DNA of 64,000 nt from Linnemannia hyalina. Taxonomy: Eukaryota; Mortierellomycota; Mortierellomycetes; Mortierellales; Mortierellaceae. Location of the stretch: contig JAHRHY010000002.1 in the NCBI GenBank assembly GCA_019671135.1, positions 1,302,001-1,366,000 on the forward strand, in the 5' to 3' direction. Below are positions 21,011 to 31,036 of the stretch, piece after piece. The first letter of the stretch is position 1; every line of letters begins with the position of its first letter. The notes under the pieces are model-generated. The model saw only the letters and a program-made list of their open reading frames with translations, made no database searches and was not told the DNA's origin. Made by a program: the position numbers and the translations under genes.

Positions 21011-23728
21011 TTACGTGCTTGTTCTCATGTTTCGCGTTTGTACCTGCAAAAAAAGGAGTGTCTTCGTTGATGAGATACCTTTCCTTGTTTCGCAAAACGG
21101 TCCTGCAGACAGTGCTGATGATAGTGAGAGTGCAGTGAAGACCCAAGGAGCGGTTTTCAGCGCCTTTACCAGCTGTCCCTGACCTCGACTGACATCCATC
21201 TCCTCCCGCTACTTCAGATAACCTAAGCCTTTCTGCCTTAGTTCTTCTGAGGATGATTGTGGGGTGAGAAAACAAACGCGGCAGTGGCGACCTTGCTGCG
21301 GTTACTTTTCTTCTTTTTGTTGTGGTTGAATGTAGAAGGCTCTACCTATTCTCAATTTTCTTTCCGTCTTTGCTTTTTTCTTTCTTCTGTCCTTAGCCTT
21401 GTACACCTTCCTATCCTTCACCCATACTTTTTTTTGTACTACGTGTCCCTTGAACTGTCGTTCCTGTTCCTGCTGAAAATAAAGTGCTTGCCAACCACAG
21501 TTTAGCATATATAGTGCAACTGTACAAAGGCCAGCAGTGGTACCAACAAGGTACAGTACACCTTTCTGCGTAAAAGGCGTTAATTGAAGGTTGTCAATTG
21601 GGTTTGCTCAGTGCATCGCTCCATGCTCTACATTTTTGCTTAATTCACTGCAGTGTCTCGATAGGTACTTCTGAACGCGGATATGTGACGCCTATCATCC
21701 TCTTGTCGTACAAATCCTGGCCCTGCATTGAGAGAGACCCCGCGCAATTTGGCACTGGGTGGCTACTGAACGTTTCTTCTATTCACAAGGCAGGATGATG
21801 ATACCAGACGGCGTTAGTGGTGGAGACTGAGAAGGGGGGGAGGAGGAAGGGAAGACCTTGGAGTCGAGTTGTTTTTCTTTGGGAGACAAGAAAAAATATT
21901 GCTTAATAGATTAATGTGGAACGAAGAAGCAACAGGCGACTCAAGCGCCTTTTCGTTCTACCCGATTAAAGACAAACAAACAAGACTACGAGCACCCCGT
22001 AATCGATCGCAATCTATCGTTTGTTCCAGTAAGCTTTGCTTCCTGACGATGTGGCGCACTCAAGGACGTCACTTATCCATCGATCCATACACCACTAGGC
22101 CTTTTGTAAGCAAGGCAAAAGAGCTCTAGATGAAAAACAAGAGAGAACCGAAATATGAATAATCAAAGTGCTCAAAGCCTTAAAAATGGATAGTGGATCT
22201 GTGAGGTGGGAAGATATGTTAAATATTAGGGTGGGAAGGCAATCGAGCGAGAGAATAGGGCTAAACCACCATGAAACGTTCGATTGTTCAGCAAGGGCGC
22301 AATTAGAAATTAAATTTCATTAGTTGGTGTGAGATGAGCAAATGGAGAAAAAAGATAATGCCAGCGACTGCAACGAATGGAGGGAAGGAAGGTCATTCAG
22401 CAGCAGGACAGGGATATCATGTCAAAACAAAAAGGAGGACGAGAGAGATGCTCTTAATGCGAAGGCAGTGAGAGGATGCGGGGGAACTGGGAGAAAAAGA
22501 AAAAGGGGGGCGGAAGAGAGAAGTGGATGGGATTGGCTCGGGAAAACAGACAAGGGGAGAAGGGGTCGAGGCCATTTGCATTGATGGAGAGGGTATCAGA
22601 GCGGAGAAAAAAATAATAAAATCGAGATGCTCTCTTCCCATGCTCCCATTTCCTCCCCCTATGAACAGTTTGCTGGAGAGTGTTACTTTTGACAGCCTGG
22701 ACATTTTGACAGGTTTGGTTTTGACATACTTTTTCGAAGAGAAAAACAAGGGGAGCCAGGTTGGAGCGGGACACATTCTCGCAAGGGTCGAGGAAAAGGA
22801 AGGGAAGGGAGAAGGTACTCCTTTTTTTCTCTCTCTTCTGAATCCAATTCCACTACCAATGCGAAGCTACTACAGGTACTTGTGTCTAAGTGCATTTGTC
22901 TGCCAGAGTCAGGGACGACAAACAAACAAACAAGACAAAAGAGAGATGAAGAAAAGTACTGCAAGTCGCTTTTGGATCTCCGTCTTGAGGACAATGTGGC
23001 AATAGCAGTGACCGAGGGAACCAGGAATCGACTGTTGAGTGGTGTCTGTGGCACTGGTGATGGCATTGTTTGTTCAGGGGCAGCAGAGAAGGGATCCAGT
23101 TGATGCCGTCCGTTGGGTTTCAGACGAAAGATCACTCCAATAGACAATAATTGCAAGTGATCAAACCAAAGACGAGCAAAACTTTATCACCTCTCACCCC
23201 CGTCCTTCCTTTTCTTCTTTTCCTTCCTCTTCTCACATCAACTCCCCAACTCCTCCCATTTCATCTCATCCTCACTCTCACCCCCACTCTCCACTCTTCC
23301 TCATCCTCCCACTCAACGGCCACCTTTCTCGCTCTCTCCTCTCCTCTCTTTTCTTTGTGGCCTATAAATACCTCTCCTCTCCTTTCGCCTGTGTGCCACT
23401 GTTGTAAGTGCAGATAAGAATCAAGTCATCATCACCACCCTTTTGCCCTTCGTCCTCGTTGTTGTTCTCATAGTTGTTTCCTCTTGTGTTATTGCAAAGG
23501 GCACTGCACTCCTATGAATGACTGAGTGGATGGGCAAAGTGTGCTTGTGGTGCCACTACCTCCACTACTAACACAACCGCTGAGCCAACTGCTACTCTGG
23601 TCACACTCAAAGAGAACATAACAACTGACAAGTTCACACCTCGTTACACCCTTCAACTAGACCAACCACGTACCTCCTCACTCATTCAGGAACAACAACC
23701 CTCCTTCACTTCAACTCCACATAACAAG
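21011..23728. other. Intergenic region with duplicated 3' flank of the NACHT gene
   Basis: The first ~295 nt (21011-21305) are similar to the flank of copy 2 (about 61345-61738, opposite strand). The remaining 2.4 kb holds the promoter and leader of the copper ATPase. No other gene seen. Confidence 0.55.
23363..23370 (+). promoter_or_regulatory. TATA box upstream of the copper ATPase
   Basis: TATAAATA, 359 nt before the ATG, at the end of a CT-rich tract. It implies a long leader of roughly 330 nt. Confidence 0.45.
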
Positions 23729-26700
23729 ATGACTTCACAGGATCAGGATCATCTGTTGCTGTTCGATGGTGTCGATGACTGGGACGAATTCGAAAAGAAG
23801 GTCGATGCTTCCCTCGCCAAGGACAACAACAACGACAACAAGTCTGACACAACACAACTATCAGAACAACATACCCCAGGAAAGATCACCCTTCCGGTCA
23901 TCGGGATGACCTGCATGTCCTGTGTCAACGCAATCACCTCTGTCCTCTCGTCTTCACCGGGTGTCGTCGATATCAAGGTCTCGCTCAAGCAGGAAGAGGC
24001 TGTGGTCGAGTACGACCCTTCGACTATTCAACCGGGTCAGATCAAGGAGGCCATTGAGGACTGTGGATTCGATGTGCCCTTTGATACCCAACCCCTCGAC
24101 CTTCTCGATGCTGCTGCTGTTGGGACATTGTCGGCTGCTTCGACGATTGTCTCGTCAGGAACACCACCACCGCAACCCTCATCAGCAGGACTCCTCAGTG
24201 CCGCCCAACAACAGCAATACATGAACTCGCCCAAGTCACCAATACCCACCGCTCACAACAACGATACCCTCAAGAGCAAGCAACACCCCTTGTCATCCTC
24301 GCACGCAACGCTCTCCAAGGCTCTTAAGGGCAGACCCGTCAAGTCGGCCCAGCTGACGATCCAGGGCATGACCTGTGCCTCCTGTGTGGCGTCCATCGAA
24401 AAGTCACTCAAAACCGCCCCCGGTCTAGTTTCCATCAAGGTCGCCCTGCTGGCAGAGCGAGCCACGATTGAATACATTGAGGGCGAGACCACCCCGCGCG
24501 AGATTGCCGACCTGATTGACGACATTGGATTCGAAGCCTCGCCGATCGTAGAAAAGCGCAAGGACCAGGTCGACCTCCAGGTCTTTGGAATGACCTGCGC
24601 CAGTTGTGTCAACTCGATCGAAGGTGAGCTTCGAAAGACCCCAGGAATCATCTCGGCCAACGTCTCTCTCACCCTCCAGGCAGCCAAGGTCGAGTTCGAC
24701 AACACTCTCCTGGGCGTCCGTGATATCGTCGAGAAGATTGAGGACATGGGATTCGATGCTTTGCTTTCAGGAAAGTCCCAGACCGCCCAGATTGAGTCGC
24801 TTGGCAGGAAGAAGGAGGTTGCCGAGTGGAGGAGTGCCCTGATCTTCAGTTTTATGTTTGCGTTCCCCGTATTTGTAATCTCGATGATCCTGCCCATGTT
24901 TGAATGGGGTAGGTCGATCTACAACATCCCACTCTTCTTCGGAACTGTCTTCGGCGATGTCCTGGCCTTCTTCTTGACCATCCCTGTCCAGTTTGGTATC
25001 GGTATGCGGTTCATCATCAGCGCTTACAAGTCCTTGAAGCACGGAGTCGCCACCATGGACGTCCTTATCTCGCTCGGCACTCTCTCGGCTTTCACCTTTT
25101 CGACTTTCTCGCTCCTCTACTCGATGTTTGACCCTCAGCACCACCAGGCCTCGGTCTTTTTCGACACCTCCAGCATGTTGATCACGTTTGTCACTTTTGG
25201 ACGGTACCTCGAGAACATGGCCAAGGGCGAGACCTCGGCGGCGCTGTCCAAGCTGATGTGCCTCACCCCTTCGACTTGCACCATCTACGTGGTCGACCCC
25301 AAGACTGGCGAGCGCACGTCTGAGAAGAAGATCCCCTCGGAGCTGGTACAGAAAGGCGACATCATCAAGATTGTCCCCGGAGACAAAATTCCCACCGACG
25401 GAGTTGTTGTTAGCGGACAGTCGACCGTCGACGAGAGCATGGTTACGGGAGAAGTCGAGCCCATCAACAAGACTGCAGGATCTCAGGTCATTGGAGGCAC
25501 CGTCAACGGACTGGGAACTTTCGATATGGAAGCTGTCCGTGTCGGATCCGAGACTGCTCTGGCCCAGATTGTTCAACTGGTCGAGGATGCTCAGACATCC
25601 AAGGCGCCTATCCAGGCGTACGCCGACAAGATTGCAGGCTACTTCGTCCCCACGGTCATCTTGATGGCGATGCTGACGTTTGTGGTCTGGATGGTGATCT
25701 CGCACACGATGGTCGAGGAGAAGTTGCCAATGATGTTTACGCACGAGCCGTCCAAGTTTGTCGCCTGTCTCAAGCTCTGTATTTCGGTCATTGTTGTCGC
25801 CTGCCCCTGTGCCCTCGGTCTTTCCACTCCTACTGCAGTCATGGTCGGTACGGGTGTCGGTGCCCAGCATGGTATTCTGATCAAGAGCGGTAACGCCCTC
25901 GAGGCCGCCCACAAGATCACCAAGGTCGTCTTTGACAAGACTGGAACTTTGACGATTGGAAAGTTGGTTGTTGCAAGCTGGAACTTGTACAAGCCTAGCA
26001 GCAGTCCCAATGTCCCTGAATCTCCTACCTCGCCTGGATCTCCTACCTTGCTGCATGGAATCGATAACGCATCATCCTTCAACCATACAATGAGCGACCA
26101 AGACTTTTTCAGGATCGTTGGAGCCGCCGAGTCCGCTTCGGAGCACCCCCTCGGTCGCGCAATCGGAGAATTTGCCAAAGACTTGCTTAAGGTCGCCAAG
26201 CTAGACGCGGTTGTGTCTGAGTTTACGTCTGCGACAGGACAGGGTATCGAGTGTACAGTGGCTCATGCTTCGGATAAGTACCGGGTGTTGGTTGGAAATA
26301 AGTCCTGGTTGAACGAGCACAAGATCCGTCTCCCCTCTTCTTTGGCCAACGACCAGATGACCCAGGAGCGTGCTGGTCGCACCACCGTTCTTGTTGCCAT
26401 GAACGGATCCTTTGTCGGCTTTATTGCTCTCGCAGACACGATCAAACCCGAGGCCGCGGCCACGGTCGCCAAGCTGCAGCAGATGGGCATCCAGGTCGCG
26501 ATGGTCACTGGAGACCAACCCCTCGTCGCCCAGGTGATCGCTTCCGAGTGCGGTATCCACGAAGTCCACGCCGGCATCTCTCCCAATGGCAAGACCAAAA
26601 TCGTGACCAAGATGCAAGAACAAGGCCACAGTGTCGCCATGATTGGAGACGGCATCAACGATTCCCCTGCCCTCGCCCAATCCGACCTTGGCATTGCTCT

Positions 26701-27193
26701 GGTGTCCGGTACGGATATTGCGATGGAGGCTGCAGATATGGTCCTCATGCGCGGGGACCTTACAGACGTCGTCGCAGCCGTCGACCTCTGTCGCACCATC
26801 TTCCGTCGAATCCGGTACAACTTTGCTTGGGCCTGTGTCTACAATCTGCTGGGAGTCCCCTTCGCAATGGGAATCTTCTTGCCCTGGGGCCTTCACCTCC
26901 ATCCAATGATGGCTGGGTTGTTGATGGCCTTCTCGTCCGTCAGTGTGGTTGCGTCCAGTCTTTTGCTCAAGCTGTGGAAGAAGCCCGAGATTGACGGTCG
27001 CTCCTCCTCATCCTACGGTTGCAGTAATGGTGTCTTTGGGTTGTTGTTTGGACTCGGAGGATTGGCCCAGGACCTTTGGGGCAGGATTGTGGCGAACGAG
27101 AATGGCCGGAGGAGAGGGTCTTCTTCTGGCGTGGGTGGGTACACTCGTGTCGGCTTATCAGATGAGGAGGCCGAGATGGATCGCTTCGTTTAA
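23729..27193 (+). CDS. CCC2: Copper-transporting P1B-type ATPase, Ccc2/ATP7 family
   Basis: Intronless, 1154 residues. Three N-terminal heavy-metal domains carry CxxC at 62-65 (GMTCMSC), 216-219 and 290-293 (both GMTCASC). Then come the TM helices with the TGE of the actuator at 573-575, the metal-path motif CPC (692-694), the phosphorylation motif DKTGT with Asp736, the SEHPLGRAI nucleotide-binding signature, and GDGINDSPALAQSDLG before the last two helices. Family role: it pumps Cu(I) from cytosolic Atx1-type chaperones into the late Golgi to load multicopper oxidases. Yeast Ccc2 has two heavy-metal domains and this protein has three. A long Ser/Gln/Pro linker separates domains 1 and 2. The C-tail has no clear retention motif. 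Confidence 0.95.
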   Translation: MTSQDQDHLLLFDGVDDWDEFEKKVDASLAKDNNNDNKSDTTQLSEQHTPGKITLPVIGMTCMSCVNAITSVLSSSPGVVDIKVSLKQEEAVVEYDPSTIQPGQIKEAIEDCGFDVPFDTQPLDLLDAAAVGTLSAASTIVSSGTPPPQPSSAGLLSAAQQQQYMNSPKSPIPTAHNNDTLKSKQHPLSSSHATLSKALKGRPVKSAQLTIQGMTCASCVASIEKSLKTAPGLVSIKVALLAERATIEYIEGETTPREIADLIDDIGFEASPIVEKRKDQVDLQVFGMTCASCVNSIEGELRKTPGIISANVSLTLQAAKVEFDNTLLGVRDIVEKIEDMGFDALLSGKSQTAQIESLGRKKEVAEWRSALIFSFMFAFPVFVISMILPMFEWGRSIYNIPLFFGTVFGDVLAFFLTIPVQFGIGMRFIISAYKSLKHGVATMDVLISLGTLSAFTFSTFSLLYSMFDPQHHQASVFFDTSSMLITFVTFGRYLENMAKGETSAALSKLMCLTPSTCTIYVVDPKTGERTSEKKIPSELVQKGDIIKIVPGDKIPTDGVVVSGQSTVDESMVTGEVEPINKTAGSQVIGGTVNGLGTFDMEAVRVGSETALAQIVQLVEDAQTSKAPIQAYADKIAGYFVPTVILMAMLTFVVWMVISHTMVEEKLPMMFTHEPSKFVACLKLCISVIVVACPCALGLSTPTAVMVGTGVGAQHGILIKSGNALEAAHKITKVVFDKTGTLTIGKLVVASWNLYKPSSSPNVPESPTSPGSPTLLHGIDNASSFNHTMSDQDFFRIVGAAESASEHPLGRAIGEFAKDLLKVAKLDAVVSEFTSATGQGIECTVAHASDKYRVLVGNKSWLNEHKIRLPSSLANDQMTQERAGRTTVLVAMNGSFVGFIALADTIKPEAAATVAKLQQMGIQVAMVTGDQPLVAQVIASECGIHEVHAGISPNGKTKIVTKMQEQGHSVAMIGDGINDSPALAQSDLGIALVSGTDIAMEAADMVLMRGDLTDVVAAVDLCRTIFRRIRYNFAWACVYNLLGVPFAMGIFLPWGLHLHPMMAGLLMAFSSVSVVASSLLLKLWKKPEIDGRSSSSYGCSNGVFGLLFGLGGLAQDLWGRIVANENGRRRGSSSGVGGYTRVGLSDEEAEMDRFV

Positions 27194-27747
27194 GATATAG
27201 AACAACAACTACACACATACACACCAAAACCACCCATTGTATCATACCACCATTATTTATCCAAACTATTAAAAACAACAATGTTCCCTTTCCTTGAATG
27301 TCTTTCATTCCTTTAATGACTGATTAGTTGGTTTCTTGCGATCTGTTGTTGTTTTTTTTTGCTCGATTCTCTTCTACGCGTTCGTTCTGCCTTGTCTGAT
27401 TTTATACCATGTCCCCCCCATTTCGCTGACAAGATGTGGCTATCCAATATCGTGTCTATTGAAGCCGCGTCGCAATGGTATGATGCACATTTCCGAGCGA
27501 ACAAAAAAAAGCACTCCTATTCCCGACGGTCTTGAACTGCACACTCGTGTCATCCCCATTCTTTTTTTAAGCCTTGTTTTCTTTTCTTTCATGCTTTGTC
27601 TGTAGTATTGTTGTTTTAATGATAAACCAAGCAGATCTAAAAAAGGCCCAATGCGAGGTTTGGTTTGGGGTTGTTTGGTTGGGAAGGGGACTTTATGGAG
27701 AGGATTTGATGATAGGTGTGAAGGTAGGTAGGTGAGGCGCAAAGTAT
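27194..27747. other. Convergent intergenic region
   Basis: 3' ends of the copper ATPase (plus) and QCR9 (minus). Contains an A/T-rich tail and nothing else recognisable. Confidence 0.45.
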
Positions 27748-28675
27748 TTACTCGTCGGTGGCGTACTTGGCGGAGATGTCCTTCCACTGGCGCTATGTTA
27801 TCGAGATCAAATAAGAGGAAAAGAAGTAGGTAGGGGTGAGTTAGATGTGTAATTTCGCGTGGTATCAAAGAGGTATTGGGGAGAACGTGTGAAGATAAAA
27901 ATGATGGAAAGAGAAGTGTGAAGAAGGCAAGCAATTGATGCGGGCCAATTGAGCCATTGAAGCGTATAAGGGAGAGAAGCTGGGGTGGAGGAGGGGTTGG
28001 TGAGGTGGAACTAAGGAGGAACTGCGATATCATGAAGCCGTTGGTGGGTGCCGTGTTTTTGATATAGATCGGCAGAAGAGTATTGAGAACGCTTCGATCA
28101 ATTGAGCGTGTGTCCGTCGTGCCTATTTGTCCTGGCCTCCCATATGAAAACCGTCCGCGTTCCTGAAGGACTGATCGGTCACCTAAGTCTGGCCGTTTAT
28201 ATGCGAGTTGCTCCCGCAAAAGGTCGGTGGGTTGGCGTATTGCATATGTCGTGTTGTCGAGAGTGTCCGATCCGGCAAACAGTTTGGCTGATGCCGTAGT
28301 GCTAGTTGCTTGTCCTCCCAGTTCCTGAATCCTCCGTGAGTAGAATGAATCCGAATTTTCCGTGTCTCCTTCCGTTGCAGTTCTGATATAGTTGTTGAAG
28401 AGCTCGTATGAACAATAAAAGAGAGAAAGAAGGAAGGAAGACGAAGTAGACGAAGAAGAAGAAGAGAAGAGGAAGAGCGGATAGGCGAAGGAAAGACGTA
28501 CACCCTTGTTGATGTTATCCCAGATGCGGTCGGAGACAGAGTCAAAGACCATCTCGGCGGCAAAGGCAGAGACGAAGATGGTGGTCAAGAAGATCGAGTT
28601 GCGCTTGACGATGGTGTTGTAACCAGCGCGGGCGAACTTGTTGGCGAGGGTGCCGTTGTTGGACTTGACGGGCAT
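27748..28675 (-). CDS. QCR9: Ubiquinol-cytochrome c reductase subunit 9 (complex III)
   Basis: Two minus-strand exons, 28675-28502 and 27792-27748, encode 72 residues. The pattern matches the family: an N-terminal amphipathic part, KRNSIFLTTIFVSAFAAEMVFDSV as the single transmembrane helix (about 24-47), then IWDNINKG joined to RQWKDISAKYATDE. Yeast Qcr9 has the comparable NKG-x-WKD junction and 66 residues. It is a small inner-membrane subunit that stabilises the Rieske protein in complex III. The intron is 709 nt, long for this window. It shares a 451-nt divergent promoter region with the S21 gene. Confidence 0.88.
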
Positions 28676-29126
28676 GGTGGGTTGATGTGAGGGTGGTGGG
28701 GAGAGGAGAGAATGGAGAGAAGGGGAGGTGATGCCGAGATGTGAAAAGGTATCGGAAATTCGAGTTTTTTGCACAGGGTTAGACTGGACTGAGGGCGTGC
28801 ACACGGCGGGAGAAGGCAGTAGCAAGCAGCGCGACAATCACCGAAAAGGCATCTTTCCGAAATTGTTTTTCTCATTTGTATCATCACCGGATGGGAGAGA
28901 ATCGTGCGGCTTAACACTACTAGTGCTAGTGTACACTGACCAATCACATCACAGATTGCGGAATAAGAATTTTTTCGCTTGAACAGTGCAGTGCGTGCAA
29001 GAGAGTGAGTCGAGAGGTTGAAGAAGGAGAAGGATGCGAGGGTCGGCTTGGATCTTCCTCTTATTCTTGCCTTAAAGATCCCCCCAAAAGGAAGCATCAC
29101 CTTTACAAAAAAACATACTTATCAAA
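28676..29126. promoter_or_regulatory. Bidirectional promoter region between QCR9 and RPS21
   Basis: 451 nt separate the two start codons, so both promoters must lie here. No convincing TATA box is visible. The sequence around 28915-28935 has short CACTA/TAGTG inverted repeats. Confidence 0.5.
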
Positions 29127-30051
29127 ATGGAGACCCCCCAGATCACCCTCGAGACTTACGTCCCCCGCAAGTGGTAATACCCTTTGTCTCTTTCTCGCCA
29201 CTCTCAGCGATATTTTCGGGGCTCAGGACATCCAAGGGCGCTTTCTCCTCGAAGGAAAGCAGGATTCAACGAAATAGGGATGAGTGTGAATCCCATGTAG
29301 AAACCATCATCAATCATCCTCGGAAAACAACGACCACAAGGAGGAGGATCACAATACCATGGCGGAACTTTGATCCTGCTCTTTTCAAATCCTTCGCAAT
29401 TTGACATTCACGCCAGTCAGAAGGCGCACATTCAGAACCCTTGGAACTGGATTCTCGCGCAAATATCCTTCTTTTTTTACGGGACTCTCGACAGACCTTA
29501 TGCCAGACTTGACCAGGATAGACATATGCCCCTTCATGAACGCGTTTTGCGACAAGGGAACTGCGTGACTTGACCCAAGGGCGTTCTACGACCCTGTAGA
29601 CTAGTCCTATGGCTGCACAATAAGGCCTGGCCACTCGCCCTGGACCTTACTAGACGACCACCTTCAATTGCTTCATGTACTCACAACCCTTCCTCTTTCT
29701 CTATCAACTATCAATTAGCTCCGCCACTAACCGCCTCATTGGCGCCAAGGACCACGCTTCCGTCCAGATCAACATCGGAGGTGTTGACGAGAACGGCCGC
29801 TACAACGGCTCCTTCACCACCTACGCCCTCTCTGGCTACGTTCGTGCCCAGTCTGAGGCCGATGACTCGATCAACCGCCTCGCCACCAAGGACGGTCGTA
29901 CGTTTCTCTTTATGTCTCCTGTTCCTCATGCTGCTTCTTAATTGGTCTCTATGATAATGATAGCATGACAATCTAACGTGTTACTCCTCTCTTATTTCTT
30001 TATCTCTTTTTTCTTCTAGTCTTGTCCATGGTCTGGAACTACCAGAAGTAA
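29127..30051 (+). CDS. RPS21: 40S ribosomal protein S21 (eS21)
   Basis: Three exons, 29127-29173, 29719-29897 and 30020-30051, encode 85 residues (83 in human, 87 in yeast). Diagnostic blocks are [59 protein letters not shown] and the C-terminal [16 protein letters not shown]. It is a structural protein of the small subunit needed for late 18S rRNA maturation. The first exon is only 47 nt and is followed by a 545-nt intron, a common layout for ribosomal protein genes of filamentous fungi. Confidence 0.95.
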
Positions 30052-31036
30052 ATTGTCTACTTCCCTGACAACCTTGCGCCCACCTTGCCCCCTTATCCCT
30101 TGCCCCTAAGGGCTAAGCTCCAAGTGTGAATAATCTCTCTCTTTTTGATTTTGTTGTTTTCTTTGAAGAAAAAACAAACGAAACAACACCTTTTTTCGTT
30201 ACTTTTTTGCATCCTTTTCACCCCTTTGGTCATTCTCTTGGGACTATTGTGATTATCAGAAACGAGGAAAGATGTGTTGTTTTTTTTGCGTTTTCATGAT
30301 GAAGCATGACAATAAAAAGAAAAGTCAGTCTTACCAGAGACTCCAAAAACCCCCTACAAAAATAACCCTCCACCTCCTTTGGTTGTTGTTGGTTAAATGT
30401 GCCTTTCTTTGACAATGCGGAACGCCAGGTTACTTTACACTTCTCTTCTCACCTTCGCGATTCTATCAACAATGCATGCGCCCACCAACCATACAAGGAT
30501 CAGGTAGGATAGAAGTAGGGCCAAAGAACCGAGCTTTTGCCGACATATGATGGGCTGCGGTCGGTGATTGGGGTGTCATCGTAGACGAAGATTGGGTTTT
30601 GGCTTCCCAAGCAATAATATTGCGCAATAAGAATAAAAAAAAGGTCTGCCCTTGCATCAGGGAAATAAGGCAAGGCCAGATCAAGACCGATTCTGCATAA
30701 TCGAGGGTATCCACTCTCGAGCCCCAAAGGTTGAGGATTCTCCTCCGAGGGTACTGGTGTTTGGGGTCGTCTGCCTGTTGCTATCCTTGAACGGCATTTG
30801 TTGTTGGATGTGAAGGAGTGTTGTGTTGGATCAAGCATCCGATGAGTGAGACTTGGTCAAGAGACATATTTTTCCACCTCTGTCGTTTCATTTGGACCTC
30901 GACCGAAGGATGGAGAACAACGAGGCAAATCTTTGTCGTTCATGGAATAAATACGAAACGAAGCGATCTCCTTGCACCCCCGCCTACTCTTCCTTTTTTT
31001 TCTATTCTCCTCTCTATCTTTAACAGACACAACACC
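30052..31036. other. Intergenic region between RPS21 and the DUF4504-like gene
   Basis: A minus-strand open frame at 30500-30838 has no homology I recognise and is not called. Nothing else seen. Confidence 0.4.

Noticed and set aside
24767..26902. Long antisense open frames over the copper ATPase
   Set aside because: They arise from the strong third-position C/G bias of the sense gene and have no protein features. The same applies to the antisense frames over PMA1 (45769-46959) and the chitin synthase (56195-57256, 58190-58942).
30500..30838. Minus-strand 112-codon frame between RPS21 and the DUF4504-like gene
   Set aside because: No domain, no clear exon structure, and composition not distinct from neighbouring frames.
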